Assembly: GCF_006838285.1 (NCBI RefSeq)
Contig: NZ_CP038228.1
Location: 1,736,001-1,800,000 of the forward strand
From: Xanthomonas translucens pv. cerealis
GTDB lineage: Bacteria; Pseudomonadota; Gammaproteobacteria; Xanthomonadales; Xanthomonadaceae
Reading direction: 5' to 3'
Length of the DNA: 64,000 bases
Shown: positions 12,426 to 22,200 of the stretch, piece after piece
How positions within the stretch are numbered: position 1 is the first letter of the stretch
Layout: the number at the start of each line of letters is the position of its first letter
Program-made: the position numbers and the translations under genes
Notes under the pieces: generated by a model
The model's database searches: none
Told to the model about the DNA's origin: nothing
Seen by the model: only the letters and a program-made list of their open reading frames with translations

Positions 12426-13562
12426 TTAGACCCCCGGCCGAACCGAAGCTGTCGAGAACTTCTCGCAGATCATGTGCAACTGCTCGCGCCCGCGGAACAG
12501 CGCGTCCACGCAGCGCGGGTCGAACAGGCGGCCGCGTTGCGCGTAGAGATAGGCGAGGGTCGCATCCATGGTCCAGGCTTCCTTGTAGGGACGCGGGGAG
12601 ATCAGCGCGTCGAAGACGTCGGCGACCGCCACGATCCGCGCTTCCAGCGGAATCGCGTCGCCGACCAGGCCGTCGGGGTATCCGCTCCCATCGTACCGCT
12701 CATGGTGGCGCAACGCGATCAGCGCGCCGACCTGGATGAAGCGGTTCTGGCTGCCGCTGAGCAGTTCGTAGCCGATGCGCGGGTGCATGCGCATCACCGC
12801 CATCTCATCCTCGTTCAGCTTGCCGGGCTTGAGCAGCACCGCATCGGGAATGGCGATCTTGCCCATGTCGTGCAGGCTCGCGGCCATCTCGATGACCCGC
12901 ACCTCGTCCTCGGACAGGCCCAGCTGCTCGGCGATCAGGCCGGCCACGTGCGCCATCCGCTCCAGGTAGGCGCTGGTTCCGGCGTCGCGGTACTCGATCG
13001 CCCGCGCCAGCCGCGACAGGGTCTCGCGCTCGCGTTCCTCGACCTCGCGCATGCTCGCCAGCAGGCGCTGCTCCAGCGACATCGCACGCTGCTTGATGTT
13101 TTCGCTCTGCAGCCGCAGCTGCAGCAGGTTGTGGCAGCGCGCGCGCAGTTCGCGCGGGCGGATCGGCTTGACCAGGAAGTCGATGATCCCGGCTTCCAGC
13201 GCGGCCTGGCGGATCGGCTCGTCGCCGACCACGGTGATCAGGATGATCGGAATGTCGCGGTGCTTGGGTAGCCGCCGCAGCCGCCGCGCGAACTCCAGCC
13301 CGTCCATGCCGGGCATGCGGTAGTCGAGCAGCAACAGGTCGACCTTGCCGGCCTCGCACCAGGCCAGTGCGGCCTGCGAGTCGCCGAAGTCGCGGACGGT
13401 GAGCTCCGGGGCGATGTCCTCGATCACGTGGCGCAGCATCGTGCGCGCGGACGTTTGATCGTCGACGATGACGATGTTCAAGCGGTTGTCCGCCCCCTGC
13501 GCCCAGTCCGGGCGGTCGCTGCTGGAGGATATTCCTGACAGGCTAATGCTGGCATCTTGCAT
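12426..13562 (-). CDS. rpfG: Response regulator / HD-GYP cyclic-di-GMP phosphodiesterase RpfG
   Basis: Output of DSF sensing: phosphorylation by RpfC activates cyclic-di-GMP breakdown, which raises virulence factor production and disperses biofilm. The 378 residues comprise a receiver domain (about 28-145; acceptor D80 in '[13 protein letters not shown]', K in 'LVKPIRP') and, after a short coiled linker, an HD-GYP domain (about 185-365). Catalytic signatures are '[10 protein letters not shown]', 'HPRIGYELL' and '[14 protein letters not shown]'; the GYP triad is intact. It is the first gene of an rpfG-rpfC pair on the minus strand; 165 bases separate it from lysS, which is transcribed in the same direction. 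Confidence 0.96.
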   Translation of the reverse strand: MQDASISLSGISSSSDRPDWAQGADNRLNIVIVDDQTSARTMLRHVIEDIAPELTVRDFGDSQAALAWCEAGKVDLLLLDYRMPGMDGLEFARRLRRLPKHRDIPIILITVVGDEPIRQAALEAGIIDFLVKPIRPRELRARCHNLLQLRLQSENIKQRAMSLEQRLLASMREVEERERETLSRLARAIEYRDAGTSAYLERMAHVAGLIAEQLGLSEDEVRVIEMAASLHDMGKIAIPDAVLLKPGKLNEDEMAVMRMHPRIGYELLSGSQNRFIQVGALIALRHHERYDGSGYPDGLVGDAIPLEARIVAVADVFDALISPRPYKEAWTMDATLAYLYAQRGRLFDPRCVDALFRGREQLHMICEKFSTASVRPGV

Positions 13563-13727
13563 CTGCGATCCTCTCGCCCATGGGCATCGGGTTGCTGTGA
13601 CAACAACGGGAAACGCTCCGGCGCCGGCCGCGCCGACCCAACCGCCTCACTTCCGCTTGCTAACCACTTGCTTGCCGACGCCCGATACGAGAACCCCACG
13701 CCAAGGCTACCGCCACCTGCGGCTAGA

Positions 13728-15245
13728 TTAAGCCTCCGGACGCATGTACGGGAACAGCAGCACGTCACGGATCGAACTGCTGCCGGTCAGCAACATGACC
13801 AGACGGTCGATGCCGATGCCCAGGCCGCCGGTGGGCGGCAGGCCGACCTCCAGCGCACGGATGTAGTCGGCGTCGAAGTGCATGGCCTCATCGTCGCCGC
13901 CTTCCTTCGCCGCCACCTGGGCCTGGAAGCGGGCCGCCTGGTCTTCCGGATCATTCAGTTCGGAGAAGCCGTTGGCGATCTCCTTGCCATTGACGAACAG
14001 TTCGAAGCGGTCGGTATAGCCCGGTTCGGTGTCGCTGGAACGGGCCAGCGGCGACACCTCGACCGGGTGGTCGGTGATGAAGGTCGGCTGGATCAGGGTG
14101 TGTTCCACCGTCGCCTCGAAGATCTCCAGCAGCAGCTTGCCCCAGCCGTAGGACGGCTTGGTGCGGATCTTCAGCCGCTCGCAGTGGCGCAGCAGCGCGT
14201 CGCGGTCGGTGCAGTCGGCGGCGCTGATCTCGGGGTTGTGGTGGCGGACTGCCTCGTCCATGCGCCAGCGGCGGAACGCCGGGGCCAGGTCGATGTCGGC
14301 GCCGTCCCAGTGCACCTGGGTGGTGCCGAGCACCTCCTGGGCCACGTCGCGGATCACGCTCTCGGTCAGGTCCATCACCTCATGGTACGTGGCGTAGGCC
14401 TCGTACAGCTCCATCATGGTGAATTCGGGATTGTGCCGGGTGCTGACGCCTTCGTTGCGGAAATTGCGGTTGATCTCGTAGACCCGTTCCAGGCCGCCGA
14501 CCACCAGCCGCTTCAGGTACAGCTCCGGCGCCACGCGCAGGTACAGGTCCAGGTCCAGCGCGTTGTGGTGGGTGGTGAACGGCTTGGCGGTGGCGCCGCC
14601 GGGGATGTAATGCATCATCGGGGTCTCTACTTCCAGGAAGCGGCGCGCGTCCAGCCAGGCGCGCATCGCGCGGATGATCCTGGAGCGCTTGACGAACACC
14701 TCGCGCGCCTCCGGCGACACGATCAGGTCTACATAGCGCTGGCGGTAGCGCTGCTCCACGTCGGACAGGCCGTGCCACTTGTCGGGCAGCGGGCGCAGCG
14801 CCTTGGTCAGCAGCCGCAGCGCGCTGGCCCGCACCGACAGCTCGCCGGTCTTGGTGCGGGTCAGCCCGCCCTCCACGCCGATGATGTCGCCGATGTCCCA
14901 GCCCTTGAACGCGTCGTAGGCGGGGCCCAGCGCGTTGGCCTGCAGGAACAGCTGGATGCGCCCGGACTCGTCCTGCAGCTGCACGAAGCTGGCCTTGCCC
15001 ATCACCCGCTTGGCCAGCAGGCGCCCGGCCAGGCGCAGGCTGCGGCCCTCGGCCTCCAGCGCCTCGGCGCTCCAGCGCTCGGCATCGGCGAACTCGGTCT
15101 GCAGGTCGCCGGCGAAATCGTGGCGGCGGAAATCGTTCGGATAGGCCACGCCCTGCGCACGCAGCGCTCCCAGCTTGGCGCGGCGTTCGGCGATGAGGCC
15201 GTTTTCGTCGACGGGAAGGGACGGCGCGGGGGTCTGCTCGGTCAT
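13728..15245 (-). CDS. lysS: Lysyl-tRNA synthetase, class II
   Basis: Charges tRNA-Lys. The 505 residues have an OB-fold anticodon-binding domain (about 60-160; '[21 protein letters not shown]') and a class II catalytic core with motif 1 ('[16 protein letters not shown]'), motif 2 ('[20 protein letters not shown]') and motif 3 ('[15 protein letters not shown]'). It lies 96 bases downstream of prfB on the same strand; prfB-lysS is a widely conserved pair and a standard part of this cluster. Starts [10 protein letters not shown]. No defects. Confidence 0.97.
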   Translation of the reverse strand: MTEQTPAPSLPVDENGLIAERRAKLGALRAQGVAYPNDFRRHDFAGDLQTEFADAERWSAEALEAEGRSLRLAGRLLAKRVMGKASFVQLQDESGRIQLFLQANALGPAYDAFKGWDIGDIIGVEGGLTRTKTGELSVRASALRLLTKALRPLPDKWHGLSDVEQRYRQRYVDLIVSPEAREVFVKRSRIIRAMRAWLDARRFLEVETPMMHYIPGGATAKPFTTHHNALDLDLYLRVAPELYLKRLVVGGLERVYEINRNFRNEGVSTRHNPEFTMMELYEAYATYHEVMDLTESVIRDVAQEVLGTTQVHWDGADIDLAPAFRRWRMDEAVRHHNPEISAADCTDRDALLRHCERLKIRTKPSYGWGKLLLEIFEATVEHTLIQPTFITDHPVEVSPLARSSDTEPGYTDRFELFVNGKEIANGFSELNDPEDQAARFQAQVAAKEGGDDEAMHFDADYIRALEVGLPPTGGLGIGIDRLVMLLTGSSSIRDVLLFPYMRPEA

Positions 15246-15341
15246 GGCAATGGGTACACGGAGAAGAAGGGAGAGGATGCAGCAGATGCGGGCGCTGCGC
15301 GGCGTGGCCGGCCTCCGCCACGGTGGGGAGAGGCCGACGGT

Positions 15342-16467
15342 TCAGGCGTCGCTGCGTTTGGCGCCGACTTCCAGGCCGGACTTGAGGCTGGCCTCGACGA
15401 ATTCGTCCAGGTCGCCGTCGAGCACTTTTTGCGTGTCGGTGCGTTCGATGCCGGTGCGCAGGTCCTTGATCCGGCTCTGGTCGAGCACGTAGTTGCGGAT
15501 CTGGCTGCCCCAGCCGATGTCCGACTTGGTCGCCTCGACCGCGTCGCGCTCGGCGTTGCGCTTCTGGATCTCCAGCTCGTACAGCTTGGCGGCGAGCATC
15601 TTCATCGCGTTGTCGCGGTTCTGGTGCTGGCTGCGCCCGGTCTGGCAGGCGACCACGATGTTGGTCGGGATATGCGTGATGCGCACCGCCGACTCGGTCT
15701 TGTTGACGTGCTGGCCGCCGGCGCCGGAGGAGCGGTAGACGTCGGTGCGCAGGTCGGCCGGGTTGATCTCGATGTCGATGTTGTCGTCCACTTCCGGCGA
15801 CACGAACACCGAGGTGAAGCTGGTGTGGCGGCGGTTGTCCGAGTCGAACGGCGACTTGCGCACCAGCCGGTGCACGCCGGTCTCGGTCTTCAGCCAGCCG
15901 TAGGCGAAATCGCCTTCCACGCGCAGCGTGGCCGACTTGATCCCGGCCACTTCGCCGCCGGAGACTTCCATCAGTTCGGTCTTCCAGCCGCGCGACTCGC
16001 ACCAGCGCAGGTACATGCGCAGCAGGATCTCGGCCCAGTCCTGGGCCTCGGTACCGCCGGCGCCGGCCTGGATGTCGACGAAGGCGTTGCTGGCGTCCAT
16101 CTGCCCGGAGAACATGCGCTGGAACTCCAGCTTCTCCACGTGCGCCTGGAAGCGCTCGACATCGGCGACCACCGCCAGCGCGGTGTCCTCGTCGTCCTCG
16201 CTCTCGGCCAGCTCGAGGAACTCCAGCGCCTCGTTCAGCCCGTCGAGCACGCTGGCGATGCCGCCAACGGTCTTCTCCAGGTTGGCGCGTTCGCGGCCCA
16301 GGCCCTGGGCGCGTTCGGGGTCGTTCCAGACATCGGGGCTCTCAAGCTCCCGTGTCACTTCCTCCAGGCGTTCTTTCTTGACGTCGTAGTCAAAGAAACC
16401 CCCGAAGCGACAGCACCCGCTCGGACAGATCGGCGATGCGGTGGCGGATGGGATTGAGTTCGATCAT
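15342..16467 (-). CDS. prfB: Peptide chain release factor 2 (programmed +1 frameshift)
   Basis: Recognises UGA and UAA stop codons and triggers peptide release. The gene is in two frames. From ATG 16467 the first frame reads [18 protein letters not shown]... and ends 'SLRGFL' at an in-frame TGA (16390-16392). A +1 shift at CTT-TGA-C continues as '[22 protein letters not shown]' to the stop at 15342, giving about 375 residues, the normal RF2 length. The GGQ loop is present ('[16 protein letters not shown]'), and the anticodon-mimic region lies before it. This is the conserved autoregulatory frameshift of bacterial prfB, not a mutation. Confidence 0.96.
16389..16404 (-). promoter_or_regulatory. 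prfB programmed frameshift signal
   Basis: On the minus strand a Shine-Dalgarno-like GGGGG (16399-16403) is followed after three bases by CTTTGAC (16389-16395). This is the slippery CUU-UGA-C that lets the ribosome move +1 when RF2 is scarce. The E. coli site has the same layout. Confidence 0.9.
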
Positions 16468-16569
16468 GGCGGCATTCCGGCAAACGGCAAACAAGAGCGC
16501 GATTCTAGCAATTCCGGCCGCCGCGCCACAGCGCGCGCGCGGCGCCGCCCGGGCCGGGCAGCGCCGCGA

Positions 16570-17349
16570 TCAGGCGGCGACCGCCGCCTCGCCCTCCCCG
16601 GCCGCCGCGCGCAAGGCGGCGCGGTAGCGGCGGCTGCACGGCACATGGCGGCCGTCGCGCAGGTGCACGCGCGCCTCGCCGGCCTCCAGCGGCTCGATCG
16701 AGACCACGCAGCCCAGGTTGACCATGTAACTGCGGTGGATGCGCACGAACACGGCCGGGTCGAGCCTGGCCTCGATCGCGGCCAGGGTGCTGCGCAGCGG
16801 GTAGTCATGGCCGCGCACGCGCAGGTTGACGTAGTTGCCCGAGGCCTGCAGCCATTCGATATCGGCAGCGGCGACCAGGAAATCGCGGCCGAGCTTGCGC
16901 ACCAAAAAACGCTCCGGGCGCTCCAGCGACTCCACCGGCGGGCCTTCGTCGGGCGCGCCGAGCAGGGCCGCCTCGCCCTGCCAGCGGCGCAGCAGGAAGC
17001 GGTACATCTCCACGCACAACAGCATCGAGGCCAGGCTGCGCACGTCTTTCAGGTATTCGTAGGCCAGCCCCTGCGGCCACGGGCCGAAGTCGTAGTGCAG
17101 GCCCTGCAGGCGGTACACCGCGCTGCGGATCGCGACCATGCCCAGCACGTGCAGCACCGACAGCGCGACGCTGCCCAGCAGGTAGGCCGGCAACCGGCGC
17201 CGCCAGTTGTCCCAATGCAGCGGATAGCGCCGGGTCAGCGCCGCCAGCAGCGGCACGATCAGCAGCAACACCAGATTGCTGGACCACTCCCACAGCCCCG
17301 GTTCCCACGCGGCGAAGTGCAGCCCGGACCTGCGGATGTCCATCAGCAC
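16570..17349 (-). CDS. rpfD: RpfD-like membrane protein with LytTR DNA-binding domain
   Basis: Regulator whose position after prfB matches rpfD. Hydrophobic segments occupy the first half ('LVLLLIVPLLAAL', 'YLLGSVALSVLHVLGMVAI'). A LytTR domain fills the last ~100 residues ('DIEWLQASGNYVNLRV', 'FVRIHRSYMVNLGCV', 'LRDGRHVPCSRRYRA'). The start is uncertain. The frame is open for 39 more codons upstream to 17466 and reads sensibly there ('SDPSGASVYSRFLPWRRSF', then a hydrophobic stretch). However, the natural first codon appears to be ATA instead of ATG, and no ATG, GTG or TTG precedes the GTG used here (17349). With the upstream part the protein would be about 298 residues. See findings. Confidence 0.75.
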   Translation of the reverse strand: MLMDIRRSGLHFAAWEPGLWEWSSNLVLLLIVPLLAALTRRYPLHWDNWRRRLPAYLLGSVALSVLHVLGMVAIRSAVYRLQGLHYDFGPWPQGLAYEYLKDVRSLASMLLCVEMYRFLLRRWQGEAALLGAPDEGPPVESLERPERFLVRKLGRDFLVAAADIEWLQASGNYVNLRVRGHDYPLRSTLAAIEARLDPAVFVRIHRSYMVNLGCVVSIEPLEAGEARVHLRDGRHVPCSRRYRAALRAAAGEGEAAVAA

Positions 17350-17514
17350 GGTGATGCTGTTGGCGCTGCCGTTGACCAGGGTCAGCGCGACCCAGAAGCC
17401 GATCTCGAAACTGCGGCGCCAGGGCAGGAAACGGGAGTAGACGCTGGCGCCGGACGGGTCGGATATGGCGGCAGTGTAGCGCGTAGCCCCTGCCAGCCGC
17501 AGCTAGCGCCGCAT

Positions 17515-17539
17515 AAAAAAGCGGGCGCTTAGCGCCCGC
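17515..17539 (-). terminator. Rho-independent terminator of the RTX gene
   Basis: On the minus strand GCGGGCGC-TAA-GCGCCCGC (17521-17539) is a perfect 8-bp stem followed by TTTTTT (17515-17520). It lies 44 bases after the RTX gene stop and marks the downstream end of the secretion island, just before the rpfD upstream region. Confidence 0.9.
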
Positions 17540-17582
17540 CGGTATACTACGAATAAAAAACGACTCAAACTCACAAAGCCAA

Positions 17583-19298
17583 CTAGCTTTCAAGGTGGCT
17601 CACATGATTTACCCGGACGTGATTGCTACCAAGCCAGGCGGAGCGCAAAGGGGAAACCTCTGGATCCACAAAAAGCACATCACCAGAATGCAGATATGCC
17701 GCGCCTGAAAATCTACTCATGGCTTCAACGAGCTTCCGAATTCCATGCAAGTCGTCGATGTGCCTGATGGCATCCAGTCGCCCACCGTGATCGGATCGAT
17801 GATGGAGCACGCCCTTGGAACGCCACTTCCCACCGACACCGGCACCGGCACCGGCACGTCTTGATTGCACACTCTCGACATCATCGAATTCCGCCTCCGA
17901 AACTGCCATATTCCTCGCAGTCATGGCGTTCGCGGAGATACCCTCACTCGACGCCGCCGAATCGCTTTTCGATAGAAGCCCCTCGAATTCAGATGCCATT
18001 ATCGTGTCTTCATAGCCAATGTGCAGACTGGCCACCCCGGCCCCATCACCCTTGAATTGATTGAGGACACGAACCTCCCCCTCACTACCATCGATGCGAA
18101 TAATCAAATCATCATCCTGGCGATTGAGAAAAATTTCATCGCGTGAAACATAAAAATGATCAAAACGTATTTCATCGTCTCCGCCGCCGGAATTATCAAC
18201 CACATCACTCCCGTCCAACCTTGACTGAAAAACGTAACTATCATCTCCACCGCCTCCAACCAACCTATTATTTCCCAATCCTGCAAAAAGCGTATTGGAA
18301 TAGGAATTTCCAACCAATTCTTGATCATTGGCACTGACAGAAGCCTCTGTCGCCGAGCTCCCTTCCACCAGAACGATTCTTTCAAAAAATTCCGTACGGA
18401 GATAAGAATAATTTTCTGAAATCTCGATGGTATCGAAGCCACCTTCCGACAGCTCGACAATCTCTTCATATCCGTTACGCAGCACGTAGACATCATCACC
18501 GCTGCCGCCAACCAGACGGTCGCTTCCACCATTGCCATCCAGGCGATCGTTTCCTTCGAGTCCACGCAGTTCGTCGGCAGCCTCGGTTCCCATCAATACA
18601 TCCGATTCCATACTACCCTGAACCAGATTCCTCACATTCAATTGAACGTTGTGGGTAGCTGCATTCCCGGCACTGTCGGTTGCAACGACATAAAACGAGG
18701 TAGCTGTCGAAACGCCCGTAGGGGCCACACCCGAGATGGAACCGGTGGCACTGTCGATCGACAGCCAGTCGGGAATGCCCCAAGGACTATGCCGAAGGGA
18801 ATAGGTCAACGTATCGCTGGAATCGTCCGAAAACATCCCGGCAGGCAACGCATAGCGTATTTCCTCACCTCGAATCGCATTGATGGCCGCTTCGACTTGC
18901 GAATCAGCGACAGGCGGCTTATTGAAGTAGGGCAATTGTACGAGGTCGCCCCGATGACGGCTCTTATCGTACTCGAAATAGAATTCGCCGATATTATTTC
19001 CGAAAGACTCGGCGACTGCCCCGTCATCTTTCCAGTAGTCCTTCACCGTCACGGCACCGCCAGAGGATCCAACGGTGATGAGCAGATCGTTCCCAATGCG
19101 CGACCAAAGCACATCCTCCGGACGAACATCCGCTGAAAACTGAAGAACGTCAGCACCGGTGTTGTTTTTGGACGCCGCACGAATGATGTCATTTCCGTCT
19201 CCAAGCGAATAGACGATAAGCTCATCGCCGGCCCCCGTCATAATTTCGTCTGCACCGCGGCCGCCGACCAGAACACCACTCTTGGCAGATGACTGCAA
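17583..19298 (-). CDS. C-terminal part of the giant RTX lipase-like protein (separated by a frameshift)
   Basis: Continuation of the RTX protein in a different frame. The frame is open from about 19340; a formal TTG start lies at 19298, but a real independent start is unlikely. It begins in RTX text ('GVLVGGRGADEIMTGAGDE'). It then has a cadherin-like/putative-Ig module ('SDDSSDTLTYSLRHS', 'PDWLSIDSATGSISG', 'FYVVATDSAGNAATHNVQL') and more RTX nonapeptides ('GNDRLDGNGGSDRLVGGSG', 'GLGNNRLVGGGGDDSYVF'). Next come a haemolysin-associated segment ('DDDLIIRIDGSEGEVRVL') and a variable tail ending near 'LVEAMSRFSG...SHLES'. Type I substrates carry their export signal at the extreme C-terminus, so with the frame broken the N-terminal product would lack it. 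A terminator follows 44 bases after the stop. Confidence 0.7.
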   Translation of the reverse strand: MQSSAKSGVLVGGRGADEIMTGAGDELIVYSLGDGNDIIRAASKNNTGADVLQFSADVRPEDVLWSRIGNDLLITVGSSGGAVTVKDYWKDDGAVAESFGNNIGEFYFEYDKSRHRGDLVQLPYFNKPPVADSQVEAAINAIRGEEIRYALPAGMFSDDSSDTLTYSLRHSPWGIPDWLSIDSATGSISGVAPTGVSTATSFYVVATDSAGNAATHNVQLNVRNLVQGSMESDVLMGTEAADELRGLEGNDRLDGNGGSDRLVGGSGDDVYVLRNGYEEIVELSEGGFDTIEISENYSYLRTEFFERIVLVEGSSATEASVSANDQELVGNSYSNTLFAGLGNNRLVGGGGDDSYVFQSRLDGSDVVDNSGGGDDEIRFDHFYVSRDEIFLNRQDDDLIIRIDGSEGEVRVLNQFKGDGAGVASLHIGYEDTIMASEFEGLLSKSDSAASSEGISANAMTARNMAVSEAEFDDVESVQSRRAGAGAGVGGKWRSKGVLHHRSDHGGRLDAIRHIDDLHGIRKLVEAMSRFSGAAYLHSGDVLFVDPEVSPLRSAWLGSNHVRVNHVSHLES

Positions 19299-22200
19299 AA
19301 GGTCATCGCCATCGCCGCCTTCAAGCCGATTCGAAACCCAGTTCGTCGCATGAGGTGGTCATTGCCGTCACCGCCGATCAACGCCCCGCCCTCGACACTT
19401 GCGTACAGGATATTGTCTTCCTCGTCGCCCCGCAGCGTCGCGTAATAGCCTTCGACAAGCCGGTAGATTTCGATATTCGCGCCGGACGGAACGTCGAAGT
19501 CGCCATAGACCATCCTGGTATCCTGACCGCCAGCGACCTCCTCGATGATGATGTCGTTTTCGCCTGCGATATAGGTATCGTCTCCGGCCCCGCCGATCAG
19601 GGTATTCACCGCAGACGACATCCGACCGTTCAGCACATTGCTCAATCTGTTACCCGTCGCGGTACTCTCAAGCGAATCGTTGGTCAATTCGATGTTTTCC
19701 AACTGCAGCTTATCGGCGATGGAATACGAAAGACTAGCGCGCACGGTATCGACAGATGAATAAGCGAAAGACTCGACAATGACGTCGCCCTCACTGTCAA
19801 CGACATAGGTGTCGTCGCTTTCTTGACCGATCAGCGTATCGTCGCCAGCGCCGCCATCCAAAAGATACTTCCTGTCTGAATAGCTACCGGCAGCACTGCC
19901 CTGCTCGATGCGGATAGTGTTGTTCAGTTCGTTGCCGATCACTTGGCTCGGAACAGTGGCATACCAAAAAGAGGCCGCCTTGACGACTGCGTTTTCGATA
20001 TTTGACGCCAATCGGACGATGTAGTAATTCGTATAGATGGTATCGACACCACCATCCGCATCTTCTTCGATCTCGCTCAGATCCGCGACCGGCGGCTGCC
20101 AGGAGCTGGTGTAATTGTGATACATGTAGTAGGCATCATTGCCCTTGCCACCAACAAACCGATCGACCTGCGAGTCGCGCGCTATGTTGAATGTGTCGTC
20201 GCCCTCTTCCCCGTAAACGACGTCCCTTCCTTGACCATCGGAGAGGGAATCGTTGCCGATGCCGCCGTACAGCGTGTCGTCGCCGTCATCGCCACTGATG
20301 TCGTCGTCTCCAGCGCCACCGGCAAGAACATCGTTTCCGGCGCCACCATAGATGGAATCCGGACTGAAACCGCCCGAGTAGGTGTCGGCACCATTGGTTC
20401 CGTACCAGGCAACACGATTGAAGTCCAGCGCCGTCAGCGTCTTTCCATCGCCCAGTTCGATCACATGCCGCGGCGCGCCTGCGGCCAGGAATCCTTCAAG
20501 TCTTACTATCGCACCTGGTCCGTTATCCGCGCGACTTGCGATAAGCAGGTCGCTACCGGAGATCTGATAGTTCATGATCGATTGGAAGTCGAACTGCGAC
20601 AGCACGATCCGATCCTTCCCCGCGTTGGATGCTCCCAGTTGGGAAATCGTATCCAGCCCGCTGAACGATCCCACGAAGTAGGTGTCGTTACCGGTTCCGC
20701 CAACCAACGTGTCGTTACCGGCACCATCGTACAGGACGTCGTCGCCGGCCCCACCGTCCAACACGTCGTCGCCAGCGCCGCCATAGATCGTATCGTTTCC
20801 TGCCATGCCATAAATGCGGTCGGCCGAATTGGTTCCCTCGATGGTGTCGGCACCATCGGTACCCTTCGTCACCCGGCCCTGCAGCGCGCCATTGGCGAAA
20901 CTGGAGGCCGAGTAGCTATAGCCGTCCGCGGTGCGTATCACGCCTTGATTGCCGGCGACGAAATAGCCCATCAGGCTGACGGCAGCGGTGTCGTCGGCCA
21001 TGCGGATGGTCAAGTCGTCTCCGCTACGCGTGAAGATGAGCTCGTCGGACGCGATGTCTCCCCTGAAGACGAACTGGTCCTTTGCGCCGGCAGCGAGGCG
21101 AACCACATCGTGCCCGAAACCGCGATCGAAGAAGTAGCTGTTGCTACCGCCGCCCCCTTCCATCAGATCGTCGCCTGCCTCGCCGACCAGCACGTCATCT
21201 CCATCGCCGCCGGAGAGCGTGTCGTTCCCTGCACCACCGAACAGGACGTCGTTGCCGTCTTCCCCATAAAGCACATCATCGCCTTCCTGGCCATAGAGGG
21301 AATCCGCACCGGCACCGCCAAGCAGCGTGTCGCTGCCGGCACCACTATTCAGTTGGTCGTCGCCCCTGCCGCCGCTGAGAGAGTCGTTGCCTTCATTTCC
21401 GAAGAGGAGATCGTTTCCATCGCCTCCGTCCAATGCATCGTTGCCGGCTTCGCCATACAGCTCGTCGTTCTGCTGGCCGCCTCGCAGGGTGTCGTCGCCC
21501 TCGCCCCCCCAAAGGTAGTCCACGCCATTCCCACCATCGAGCGTATCGTTGCCGCTCCCACCCTGAAGTGCATCGTTTCCATCACCGCCGTTCAAGAAAT
21601 CGTCGCCGGCCTGCCCATACAGGGTATCGGCGCCGAGGTCGCCATGTAGCGTATCGTTGCCTTCGCCGCCCTGCAGTTCGTCGTTCCCATCCCCGCCCTG
21701 CAGATAGTCGTTACCCGCCTCGCCGTAGAGACGATCGTCTCCAGCGCCGCCGTACAGCACGTCGTCGCCTGCTCCGCCCTGCAGTTCATCGGTTCCATCT
21801 CCGCCGAACACGCGGTCTTCGCCCTCACCGCCGCTGAGCACATCGTTGCCAGCCCCGCCGTAGATGAGGTCGTTGCCGCCATTGCCCTGCACGACGTCGT
21901 CGCCGTCACCGGCATCGATCACATCGTCGCCCTGCGCCCATTGCGGCAAACCGACGTAATCGCCGGTAATGGTATCGTTGCCGGCACCTCCCTTCAGCGT
22001 GTCCGCGCCGCCGAATCCCCAGATGAGGTCGTCGCCTTCGCCGCCATCGATGAAGTCGTTGCCGTGCAGAGCGATATCCACTTTCTGGTCGTCGCCCGCC
22101 AGTTCGTCCGCACCCGAGCCGCCATAAATGATGTCGTTGCCACCACCGCCTTCGATCTTGTCGTCCCCAGCGCCCCCATCCAGGTAGTCGTTTTCCTGGC

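Noticed and set aside
16389..16395. In-frame TGA early in prfB looked like a nonsense mutation.
   Set aside because: It sits in CTTTGAC with an upstream GGGGG and RF2 sequence continues in the +1 frame: the conserved programmed frameshift.
17511..17540. AAAAAAGCGGGCGC...GCGCCCGC read as a + strand structure or attachment site.
   Set aside because: The A-run precedes the stem on +, so it is a terminator for the minus-strand RTX gene; no flanking direct repeat was found at the other end of the island.
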